Below are positions 1 through 7,953 of a DNA stretch of 34,896 bases, piece by piece. How positions within the stretch are numbered: position 1 is the first letter of the stretch; each line of letters starts with the position of its first letter. This DNA comes from CAZJHX01 sp964545715 (lineage in GTDB: Bacteria > Myxococcota_A > UBA9042 > GCA-2863065), in NCBI GenBank assembly GCA_964545715.1, contig CAZJHX010000112.1:1-34896 (forward strand), given 5' to 3'. Position numbers and translations under genes: made by a program. The notes under the pieces were generated by a model. That model was not told the origin of the DNA, searched no databases, and saw nothing but the letters and a program-made list of their open reading frames with translations.

Positions 1-570
1 AACTCTGCTATGTTCATGTTCTTATAGACGCTCAATCCAGCTTAACGAATGAAACATTCCTGGTTTTTATTTACCATAAATAAAGAAAATTGGGCATTTA
101 TCTAAAATTGCTTTAGTAGGTCTAAAACCTCTTATTTTCTTTTTCCCGAACCACATATTTTTATGGTAGTAATAATAAAGATAATTTAAAACTGGGCTTA
201 TTTCTTTAAAATTTCTGGCTTTATAATTCAACATTTTTAACAACCTTTTCATCATCCAAGTTCCAGCAGGACTTCCTAAGAAAAACGTAAGTATATTAAA
301 ATTCTGATAAGCACATGCAAATAACTTCATTCCTGGACCAAATCTTATCAATCCTCCAATATCTAAGCTCACAATTCTTTTAATTAATTCTGGGTGTTAT
401 TATTTAACCCTAAATGTAATAGCTGATCCCCAATCATGACAAATAACTGTGATTTTTGAATTTTTTGAAAAGCGTTTTATATTTTCAGCAAGCATTCCAG
501 CTATTTCCTCAATAGAGTATCCCCATGATCCATTAAAGCTATCTTTATCGCCGCTATGATCTCCCCTATA
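1..570 (-). CDS. Ciliate-like alpha/beta hydrolase fragment read with TAA = Gln (chimeric contig end)
   Basis: The minus-strand frame runs the full 190 codons from about 570 to 1, interrupted only by TAA codons at 400-402, 397-399, 67-69 and 22-24. Read as Gln, these give fluent protein around each site: ...AITFRVKQQHPELIKRI..., ...FFIYGKQKPGMF... and ...WIERLQEHEH.... No TGA or TAG is in frame. C-H-D-W-G-S is the nucleophile elbow of haloalkane-dehalogenase/epoxide-hydrolase-type alpha/beta hydrolases, which act by nucleophilic Asp on small organic substrates. The stretch after it (HPELIKRIVSLDIGG) and the late FFIYG strand fit the same fold. Both ends are missing. The AT-rich composition contrasts sharply with the neighbouring DNA. 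TAA read as Gln is known in ciliates and a few other protists. The family call is fairly firm, the ciliate source is inferred, and the exact substrate is unknown. Confidence 0.7.
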
Positions 571-575
571 AGGGC
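565..575. other. Chimeric junction between AT-rich eukaryotic and GC-rich bacterial DNA
   Basis: Composition switches abruptly here. Upstream DNA codes for a hydrolase on the minus strand with reassigned TAA. Downstream DNA codes for a bacterial VWA protein on the plus strand with standard stops. No insertion-sequence ends, direct repeats or tRNA-like attachment site are visible at the switch. The breakpoint is placed only to within about ten bases, because both reading frames pass through it. Confidence 0.75.
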
Positions 576-3500
576 CGCTGCGGACCAGGCCGCGCCCACG
601 GTTATCGCAGTCATCGTCGACGACTCCAGCAGCATGCCGAAGAACGATCCGGAGGGGACGGCAGCGTTCGCGGCGTATCAGCTGGTACGCATGGCGCCTC
701 CAAACACGTTGCTCGGCGTCTTCACCTTTGGATCGATGAAGCGCGGTCAAGACCACACGCCCCTGATCACGGTGGAGGACGGGCGCGGCCGTCGCGGCAA
801 GGCCAACGAGCTCAAGCAGAAGCTGCAGCGTAACAACTTGCTGGTGGAGGGCACGCCCTTTGCCCACCTGAAGCCGAGCGGCAAGGAGTTCCACCCGTAC
901 TGGGGGTTCGAGACGCCGTGCCGCATGGCGATCACGACCGCCATGAAGTGGGTCAACGCACAGGACCAGGGTGGGCCCGCGCTGGTCATGTTCCTGAGCG
1001 ACGGGAAGTGCATCGACTTGAAGAAGCCGCCGGTGCTCAAGTGGAAGGGTTATCCCAAGGTGGCCTCCACGGAGGATCGCCGCGTGCTGGCGCTGAAGTC
1101 CGGCCGCACCGCAAACTTGTGCCCCGTGGAGTTTGGGACGATCGGCCCGTGGCTGGAGGGCATGGCGAGCAATCGCAAGACCAAGGTCAACCCGGAGCAC
1201 GGCCCGCTGGGGGTGATCGGCGCCTTCAGCAAATGCCTTGATGCCTTCTCGGGCAGCGAGGGGCTGACCGCCATGCGACCGTCTCCGGAGAAGGCGAGCG
1301 CGCCGCCCGACTTCGATCAGGCGTATCGGGTTCACGTCGTGCTGGCGGGTAAGGGGATGAGCTGTGACGTGCTCGGAGCGGACGGATACTGCGATCAGTG
1401 GCAGTGGCCGCAGGCCAAGCGCTTCGGGGGCAAGCACGTGCTCGTTCAGGGCGCTTGGGAGCCGCGGTTCTCCACCGTATACGCGGAGTTGACTCCGAAG
1501 CGGTTCGCAGGTGTCAAGGAGCAGCTCTTTTCGGACGCGGCTCTGCGAGGCAACAAGCGCAAGGCGCTCATCCGGCCCGAGTATCGGCTGACCGGCCAGC
1601 TGCACGTCTTTCGCGGGTCGTGCTCGGAGAAGGGCATGGAGATCTCAGCGGGCGGCGCCAGTCCGGACCAGACTGTCTGCGCTGAAGCCGATGTCGTTGC
1701 GACCCTGGGAGATGGCGGTGCGCGCAGCTCCTGGGCCAGCCTGAACCTGGCCAAGACCGGCGATCGCGGCACCCATCGCGCGCTGCCCAAGGCGCTGGCG
1801 AACTCCACGCTGTCCTCCGAGGGTGCTGAGGCCGTGCGCGTTCACAAGGGCGACGAGCCGATCTGGCAGCTGGACATGAGCTTGAAGGATTGTGCCGACG
1901 GCAAACAATCGGTCACGTTCACTCTGGGCGGGCGCGTCGTCGACACCAAGAGCGTGTGCCACCAACGCCAGGTGGTCGACGCGGACGGTGACGGTCATAC
2001 CGTCGACGTGGATTGTGATGACGGGAACAGCGTTATCTACCCCGGTGCGACTGAGACCTGCGACTTCAAAGACAACGACTGCGATGGGGTCACTGATGAG
2101 CGGATGCTGGCGGACGGGAAGGAGAAGCCGGCCGGCCTGCGCAATCGCTGTGATGAGTGCAAGCCGGAGCCGCGCGAGGTCTGTGACGGCCAGGACAACG
2201 ACTGTGACGGGCTGACGGACGAGAAGGACCTCGACGACGGAACAGCGCGGCCTTTCGGGCTGCAGAGCGCCTGCGGCAAATGTGATGAGCCAACGCCCAA
2301 AGAGGTCTGTGACGGCGCCGACAACGACTGCGACGGCCTGGTCGACGAGAAGGACGTGGCCTCGCCGGCCGACTGGTCGGAGACGTGCAAGGCGCGCGAA
2401 CGCACGGCGGTCAAACAAGAGCGGGACGGCCGTGTTTCGTATGCCGTGGATCGCGGTCTGCAAAACTGCTGCGCGGGGCTGTGCGGTGAGCCGCCGCCGG
2501 AGATCTGTGATCAACAGGACAACGATTGCGACGGCGATATCGACGAGGATTTCCGCAAGCCGGACGGCAGCATCTCCTGCAACTGTGATTGGGCGCTGGA
2601 GACCGGAGAGGACGTCGCGTGCCCGCAGGTCGAGGGGGTGTACGAGCTGGGCATCGGCGCGATGACGGAGCTGACGGCGCGCAAGAGCTGCAGTACCGAC
2701 GGGGACAAAGTGCAGTTCATGTGCGTGAACGTGGCCCAGCGCGGCAAGGCGCGCCTCACCGTGGAGCTGACACCCAACGAGGGGCACTCGCTGGACAACG
2801 ACTGCTTTACCGTGACCCCGGCCAAAGTGGAGCTGCGACACGGTCTCAAGACGCCGGTCGACATCACCGTCAAGCGCAAGCCGGTATGCGGTACCCTGGC
2901 GGACAAGGCGGCTACGAAGTCATTGAACTTCAAAGGGGTTCTGGAGCCGGTCGCGTCCACGCCGCCCGACGTCCTCAGTCAGTTTCCCAAGCGTGACGTG
3001 CACGCGACGGCCAGCTTTGACCAGTGGGCCGCCGTCGAGGGTGCCGGTCTGAAGGATCGCGGTGCGCTTCGCCTCGACGACAGCGAGTCATCTGAGGCGT
3101 CGATCGATGTCACGGTCCAGGGGGTCCTGTCGACCGGCGGCACAGTGCGCGTGATCCCCGCCGAAGACATGAGCCTGGGCGCGCTGCGTGGGGCCGCTCT
3201 GGAGCTGGCCGCTGAGGAGTCGCGGGGCATCGTGCTCTACGAGTGCGGGAAGCCGGACAAGCCGTTGGCGGCGAAGACCGCGTTTACGTTTCGGGAGGGC
3301 GCCACCGAGCGCAAGCTGTGCTTGCGGACCGACACGCTGGCGTCCTGCAAGGGCGGCAACATGACGACGTTCTCGTGCAACACGGCGGACGACGTGTACT
3401 CGGTCACGGTGAAGCAGGTGCGGATCCTCGACGGCGACGCCGAGGTGATCGTGCCGCTCGATCCGCCGCAGAAGGTTCAGGTCAGGCTGGTGGTCGACCG

Positions 3501-3714
3501 CACGATCTGGAGCTGGTTCTGGTTCGGCGGCGGCTGGTGGTGGTTGGTGGTCGGAGCCGTGGCCTTTGTGCTCAGCGGACTGTACGTCTCTCACCGCAAC
3601 ATGATCCCCAATCGCGAGAAGACCCGTGCGCTGAAGCACTCCGCGACCATGTGGAGCGTCGCCATCTCACTGTTTGCCGCGACCATGTACGTGCTGACGG
3701 GGCTGATGGCATGA
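571..3714 (+). CDS. VWA-domain protein with MopE-type metal-binding motifs and C-terminal membrane anchor, 5'-truncated
   Basis: The nominal ATG at 556 lies in foreign DNA, so the true start, probably a signal peptide, is lost at the junction. Numbering below is from 556. A VWA domain starts the bacterial part: V-I-V-D22-D-S24-S-S26-M is the DxSxS MIDAS metal site, and the strand V-M-F-L-S-D-G follows later. Residues about 475-665 carry D-x-D-x-D-G and four copies of a C-D-x-x-D-N-D-C-D-G motif, typical of MopE/PF11617 proteins of Myxococcota and relatives. A cysteine-containing beta-rich region follows, then two membrane helices (about 989-1013 and 1031-1052). The bulk is therefore predicted to be periplasmic or surface exposed, binding divalent metal and protein partners. 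Its stop overlaps the next start (ATGA), so it heads or belongs to the downstream operon. Confidence 0.85.
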   Translation, partial: RAAADQAAPTVIAVIVDDSSSMPKNDPEGTAAFAAYQLVRMAPPNTLLGVFTFGSMKRGQDHTPLITVEDGRGRRGKANELKQKLQRNNLLVEGTPFAHLKPSGKEFHPYWGFETPCRMAITTAMKWVNAQDQGGPALVMFLSDGKCIDLKKPPVLKWKGYPKVASTEDRRVLALKSGRTANLCPVEFGTIGPWLEGMASNRKTKVNPEHGPLGVIGAFSKCLDAFSGSEGLTAMRPSPEKASAPPDFDQAYRVHVVLAGKGMSCDVLGADGYCDQWQWPQAKRFGGKHVLVQGAWEPRFSTVYAELTPKRFAGVKEQLFSDAALRGNKRKALIRPEYRLTGQLHVFRGSCSEKGMEISAGGASPDQTVCAEADVVATLGDGGARSSWASLNLAKTGDRGTHRALPKALANSTLSSEGAEAVRVHKGDEPIWQLDMSLKDCADGKQSVTFTLGGRVVDTKSVCHQRQVVDADGDGHTVDVDCDDGNSVIYPGATETCDFKDNDCDGVTDERMLADGKEKPAGLRNRCDECKPEPREVCDGQDNDCDGLTDEKDLDDGTARPFGLQSACGKCDEPTPKEVCDGADNDCDGLVDEKDVASPADWSETCKARERTAVKQERDGRVSYAVDRGLQNCCAGLCGEPPPEICDQQDNDCDGDIDEDFRKPDGSISCNCDWALETGEDVACPQVEGVYELGIGAMTELTARKSCSTDGDKVQFMCVNVAQRGKARLTVELTPNEGHSLDNDCFTVTPAKVELRHGLKTPVDITVKRKPVCGTLADKAATKSLNFKGVLEPVASTPPDVLSQFPKRDVHATASFDQWAAVEGAGLKDRGALRLDDSESSEASIDVTVQGVLSTGGTVRVIPAEDMSLGALRGAALELAAEESRGIVLYECGKPDKPLAAKTAFTFREGATERKLCLRTDTLASCKGGNMTTFSCNTADDVYSVTVKQVRILDGDAEVIVPLDPPQKVQVRLVVDRTIWSWFWFGGGWWWLVVGAVAFVLSGLYVSHRNMIPNREKTRALKHSATMWSVAISLFAATMYVLTGLMA

Positions 3715-4205
3715 AGAATCAGGGTTACACGCTGTTCTTTCGCCAGGCCTACGAGGCTGTAGGCAGCCGAATCGAGGGCATCGATATGGCCGAGACCAAT
3801 CAGCGTGTCCCGCCCTTCAAGATCCCGGGAGTCTTTGGCAAGGGCAACGAGCTGCGTGAGCACACGCCGGGGTTTGGTGGCCTGTTTCGCAAAGACGCGT
3901 ATGCCATCGAGGTGCCCGTGGGCGACGACATGGTTCGCATCGTGGATGTGCGTTATCGCAGCGGCGATCTGCAGGCTCGGCCCGGACCCGGCATCTATCT
4001 GTACGACTCGGAGACGGACGCCAAGGACCATTGGCGTCACTGCAACGGCGGTCCCACGCTGTCGGACGCTGAGCTCGAGCGTGTGGAATCCCGCGCGTCG
4101 CGCTCGCGCAAGTGGGGACACAAGAACACGGCAGAGTATTGGGCGTGGTTCCCGCCCGCATCGGACAGCAACGAGTCCTGGCTTTACCAGGTAGAGATCA
4201 AATAG
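3711..4205 (+). CDS. Small protein of unknown function in the VWA/tubulin-like operon
   Basis: The 164-residue product starts at the ATG that overlaps the stop of the VWA gene (ATGA at 3711-3714), which suggests translational coupling. There is no signal peptide or membrane segment, so it is probably cytoplasmic. The sequence has a basic/aromatic N-terminus (MKNQGYTLFFRQAYEAV), a central strand-rich stretch (YAIEVPVGDDMVRIVDVRY) and a Trp-rich C-terminus. I do not recognise the family. Strict co-direction and overlap suggest an adaptor linking the membrane VWA protein to the cytoplasmic tubulin-like protein 19 bases downstream, but that is position-based inference only. Confidence 0.75.
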   Translation: MKNQGYTLFFRQAYEAVGSRIEGIDMAETNQRVPPFKIPGVFGKGNELREHTPGFGGLFRKDAYAIEVPVGDDMVRIVDVRYRSGDLQARPGPGIYLYDSETDAKDHWRHCNGGPTLSDAELERVESRASRSRKWGHKNTAEYWAWFPPASDSNESWLYQVEIK

Positions 4206-4224
4206 TGACCAGTGAGGGAAGAGG

Positions 4225-7200
4225 ATGAGCTCAGACTACGATCGCGAATTTGAGTATGACATGCAGGCCGCCATCAAGGAGGACCTGGACCGCACGTATC
4301 GCCGCCCGGTCGGATCCGTCTACCCGACGTTCTTCATCGGCATCGGGGGCTGCGGCGGGCAGATCATCCAGTCCATTCGGGACCACCTCACACAGCGGCC
4401 GGACTACGTCAATCGCTATCAGAAGCTTGTCCAGTTCATGGCTTTTGATACCGACAGCGACGACCTGGAGGCGCTGCGCATCCAGGATAAGTTCCTGATC
4501 TCGGACTTCGAGAAGGGTGACTTCGTCAAGCTCAAGTCGGGTCAGTTTCACAAGCAGGAAGACCCCTTCTTCACCCAGTGGTGGCCCAAGTGGTACGCCA
4601 GTCGCCCTGACTCCACCAAGGGCGCCGGTCAGATCCGCGTCGAGTCCCGCCTGTCGCTGTACTACCAGCTGGAGGAGGATCGCCGTGGCATCATCGCGCG
4701 CATCAACGAGGCGATCGTTCGCGCGACCGACCACGACAACCCGTACCGCAAAGTCCGACCCAATCAGGCGTACGTGCACTTCTTCGGCTCGCTTGCCGGC
4801 GGCACCGGCAGCGGCGGGCTGCTCAACCTCGCGTATCTCTTCCGCGAGTTGATCGAAGCGCATCGCATGTCTCCGGTGCTGGTGGCCAACGTGCTGCTGC
4901 CGTCGCTCTTCTACCGGAAGGTGCGCGGCCGGCTGCACGACGACATCAAGGCCAACGGCTACGCGGCGCTGAAAGAGCTCGAGTGGTTCATGACGCTGGG
5001 CTACAACAACAACCCTCGCCAGCAGCGCGGTGATATCAACCACGCGTCGCAAGATGACATCGACTTCAACTACAACCCGGCTAGCAAACCGGAGGCCGGC
5101 AACCAGGTCGTGAAGGCGCCGCCGTTCCACCTGGTCAACATCATCGACAAGCCCAACGACTTCTCGTTTGCCGATCCCAACCACATCTACCCCGCCGTTG
5201 CGGGGGCGGCGTACGTGCAGCTGTTCAGCCCCATTCTGGGCCAGCGCGAGAGTGAAGAGGACAACTACTACAAGAAGATCAAGCACCTGGACTCCGGGTT
5301 CTCGCTGAACTACGGGACGTTTGGCCTGGCTATGCTCGTGCTGCCCGACAAGGGCGTGCTGGAGTACTGCGCGGGCGAGATGTTGTACGGGCTGCTTGGA
5401 GCGCTGGGAGGTGGCGGCAGCCAACAGAGCGACGCGGACTTCCTGCAGTGGGTGCTGGACAAGGCCAAGGCGGAGGTCGCGGCCGCTGGAGGCGCGTCCG
5501 AGGTGGCCAAGAGCCAATATGCGTCCTGGGTGGCGCGCGCCGGGTTGTTGGAGGAGCTGAAGGGCGACTCGGAGGACGTCGACAAGCTGCTCGACGCCGC
5601 CTTCGGTACCCTGTACAGCGGTGGCCAGGGCGGCATGCTCGGCGCCGTGAAGCGGTCCGTGGAGGACGTGATCAAGGAGGCGCGGCGGCAGGCCAAGGCG
5701 CTTGCGGGTCGTGATCTCGGCCTGGCGCAAGAGACCGACACCGACCCGCCCAAGGGCGACGATGCGGCCTCGGCGTTCGCCAAAGAGCTGCGAGACCAGA
5801 TCGCCAAGAAGCTGGAGAGCGGCGCGGGCGGTATCGAGAAGAAGGTCGGTGAGAAGTGGACTGCCGTCGCGGGCAAGCTGGGCAGCACCTTCGAGCGCGC
5901 CGGCACGATGGGCACTCAGGTCGTCGACCCGATGCTAAAGCGCATCGCGCTGCTCGCAGTGGCGCGGTACGCCCAGAGCCTGTCGTCCAACAACCCGGTC
6001 GAGTCCTACACGGTTCCAAGCGCGGATGCGCTCTTCGGCAACGAGGTGGAGCAGCGCGCGCATAAGCGCATCATGGAGCGCTTCACGGGCAAGGACGACT
6101 GGGACTCCGTGTACACCGACGTGATCCGCGCGCCCGAGAAGGCGGCCAAGGAGTCGTACGCGAAGGCGGTCGAGAGCAAGGTGGTGGCCAACATCGCCAC
6201 GCAGCTGAACGAGTGGATGAACGAGCAGCTGAACGAGACCACCGAGTTCGCCGAGGTGGTGGAGCCGCTGCAGGCCGACCTGGCCAAGCAGCTGCGTGAC
6301 CTTGTGAACCGCCGGCCCGAGGAGGCGGACGAGTACGTCCTGGACGACGAGGTGCTTCGCGGACTGCGGACCCGGCAGCGTCACTGGAAGCGCCTGTGGC
6401 GGTGGCTGGTCAAGGTCAAGTCGAAGGCGGACGGGGCTCCCAAGGAGGCCGACGTCGGGCACGATGTCAATCGCGAAAACGGCGAGATCTTCCCGCGCCT
6501 GGACACGGCGCTGGACCTCAAGATCAAGATCGACTCCGCGCTTGCAGACTTGAGCCTCAAGCTGGCGCAATCGTCGGGCGGCGAGAGCACCGACATCCCG
6601 CTGCAGCGCAAGCGCGACACCGTGCTGTCGGTCGGGCGCAAGTACTGTCGCCGGAAGCTGGTGCCGCTGGTGCTCGGCTTGCGGCAGGCGGGCGACAACC
6701 GTGGCGACAAGGGGCTGCTCCTGGACGAGATGATGGAGCTCGAGGCCCGCTGGGAGCTCGAGGAGCTGTTCATCCAGGATCACGAGGTCAACTTCGGCGC
6801 TCAGATCCACGGTGAGGAGCTGCGCACGCCCGCTGAGCGGGAGGCCATTCGTCAGGACTTGATCAACCACTTCGAGCCGACCGACGAGGACATCAAAGCG
6901 TACATGCGCGAGAAGTTCGCCTTCGTCTGCAACAAGGCGCGCGTGCTCAGCCGGCTGAAGCTGACTGAGTCCAATGCGGTCGATCCGTTCGTGTTCGTGT
7001 GCATGCACCCCCACTACAAGGACAACGGCCTGTTCCGCGGCACGATGAACCTGTGGGACGTGCTCAACGGCTCGAGCGACGTGATTCACGGGGCACGCCA
7101 GGGTGAAGACTGGACCGACGAGCGCCGCATCGCGGTGTACTGGGCCCAGGCCGGCCTGCCGATCCACACCTTCTGGACCGTCAACGGCGAGCTCAAGGAT

Positions 7201-7950
7201 GCCTACGAGCGGATCTACCGCATGTACGTTACGGGTCGTAACCGCGGGCAGGCGCCTGTCCAGGACTTCCCGTCGCACATCGACACCAACTTCGAGAACC
7301 CCGGAGAGTGGGACCCGCACAAGGTCCTGCCGTCGCTGGAGCCGTCGCGCAGCCTGGCTGGGTCGGGGGCGGGCGACAACTTCTTCTTCGAGCTCGTTGC
7401 GCACGGGTTCATTCAGCGCATGACGCCCAAGAACGGTGACAAGGGCACCTCCTGGGGCTTCAAGCGGCTGCAGCACAAAGAGGAGCCCCGTGGCTGGGCC
7501 TCGAGCCTTGATGAGTGCAAGCAGCACGACTTCCTGCGCAGCGACGAGCCTCAGGAGCTGTGGGTCGTCAACGCGCCCAGTCCGCGTGCGCCGGTCGGCA
7601 CGGATCCGGTGCTCATCGACATCCCGCTGCCCTTCACGGCCGTGCTCGGCGACCGCGGAGACCGCGCCTACGAGCGTTTTGAGGCCGAGTTCACGCGCGC
7701 GAGCGACATGCGCCGCGAGCAGCTGTACACGCTGCTGGAGCAGGCTCGGGCGGCGGAGAAGCGCAATGAGGACCCCGAGATCTTCGTCAAGCCGCTCGGC
7801 GAGAAGATCGAGATGTTCAAGAACACGCTTCTGGAGCAGCACAACCGCAAGGAGCAGGGCTTCCGTGTGCAGGGCTACATCGGGTTCCTGGACCGCGCGG
7901 TCGCGCAGCTGCGCGGGCTGTACGAGAGCTACAAGCCGCAAGCGGATTAG
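4225..7950 (+). CDS. Tubulin-like (Tubulin_2-type) GTPase-domain protein
   Basis: The 1241-residue protein begins at an ATG preceded by GAGGGA five bases upstream. The N-terminal strand F36-F-I-G-I-G-G-C-G-G is the first nucleotide-binding loop of the tubulin/FtsZ fold. G188-S-L-A-G-G-T-G-S-G-G contains the tubulin signature T4 loop (GGTGSG). This is the pattern of the bacterial tubulin-like PF13809-type proteins, distinct from canonical FtsZ and about three times longer. The large remainder is helical, with a Gly/Ala-rich stretch near 390-410 and charged, coiled-coil-prone segments. There is no signal peptide or clear membrane helix, so it is probably a cytoplasmic GTP-binding, possibly polymer-forming, protein. 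VWA partners in the same operon fit earlier proposals that such tubulin-like families act in membrane remodelling. GTPase and polymer activity are inferred. Confidence 0.88.
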   Translation: MSSDYDREFEYDMQAAIKEDLDRTYRRPVGSVYPTFFIGIGGCGGQIIQSIRDHLTQRPDYVNRYQKLVQFMAFDTDSDDLEALRIQDKFLISDFEKGDFVKLKSGQFHKQEDPFFTQWWPKWYASRPDSTKGAGQIRVESRLSLYYQLEEDRRGIIARINEAIVRATDHDNPYRKVRPNQAYVHFFGSLAGGTGSGGLLNLAYLFRELIEAHRMSPVLVANVLLPSLFYRKVRGRLHDDIKANGYAALKELEWFMTLGYNNNPRQQRGDINHASQDDIDFNYNPASKPEAGNQVVKAPPFHLVNIIDKPNDFSFADPNHIYPAVAGAAYVQLFSPILGQRESEEDNYYKKIKHLDSGFSLNYGTFGLAMLVLPDKGVLEYCAGEMLYGLLGALGGGGSQQSDADFLQWVLDKAKAEVAAAGGASEVAKSQYASWVARAGLLEELKGDSEDVDKLLDAAFGTLYSGGQGGMLGAVKRSVEDVIKEARRQAKALAGRDLGLAQETDTDPPKGDDAASAFAKELRDQIAKKLESGAGGIEKKVGEKWTAVAGKLGSTFERAGTMGTQVVDPMLKRIALLAVARYAQSLSSNNPVESYTVPSADALFGNEVEQRAHKRIMERFTGKDDWDSVYTDVIRAPEKAAKESYAKAVESKVVANIATQLNEWMNEQLNETTEFAEVVEPLQADLAKQLRDLVNRRPEEADEYVLDDEVLRGLRTRQRHWKRLWRWLVKVKSKADGAPKEADVGHDVNRENGEIFPRLDTALDLKIKIDSALADLSLKLAQSSGGESTDIPLQRKRDTVLSVGRKYCRRKLVPLVLGLRQAGDNRGDKGLLLDEMMELEARWELEELFIQDHEVNFGAQIHGEELRTPAEREAIRQDLINHFEPTDEDIKAYMREKFAFVCNKARVLSRLKLTESNAVDPFVFVCMHPHYKDNGLFRGTMNLWDVLNGSSDVIHGARQGEDWTDERRIAVYWAQAGLPIHTFWTVNGELKDAYERIYRMYVTGRNRGQAPVQDFPSHIDTNFENPGEWDPHKVLPSLEPSRSLAGSGAGDNFFFELVAHGFIQRMTPKNGDKGTSWGFKRLQHKEEPRGWASSLDECKQHDFLRSDEPQELWVVNAPSPRAPVGTDPVLIDIPLPFTAVLGDRGDRAYERFEAEFTRASDMRREQLYTLLEQARAAEKRNEDPEIFVKPLGEKIEMFKNTLLEQHNRKEQGFRVQGYIGFLDRAVAQLRGLYESYKPQAD

Positions 7951-7953
7951 CGT

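Noticed and set aside
1..570. Horizontal transfer of a eukaryotic gene into the bacterium
   Set aside because: The reassigned TAA codons would be stops in a bacterium, the fragment is cut at the junction, and composition is unadapted. A chimeric assembly or amplification product is simpler.
400..1605. 401-codon minus-strand frame spanning the junction
   Set aside because: It joins antisense shadow of the VWA gene to the ciliate hydrolase fragment. Only the part below about 570 is real coding sequence.
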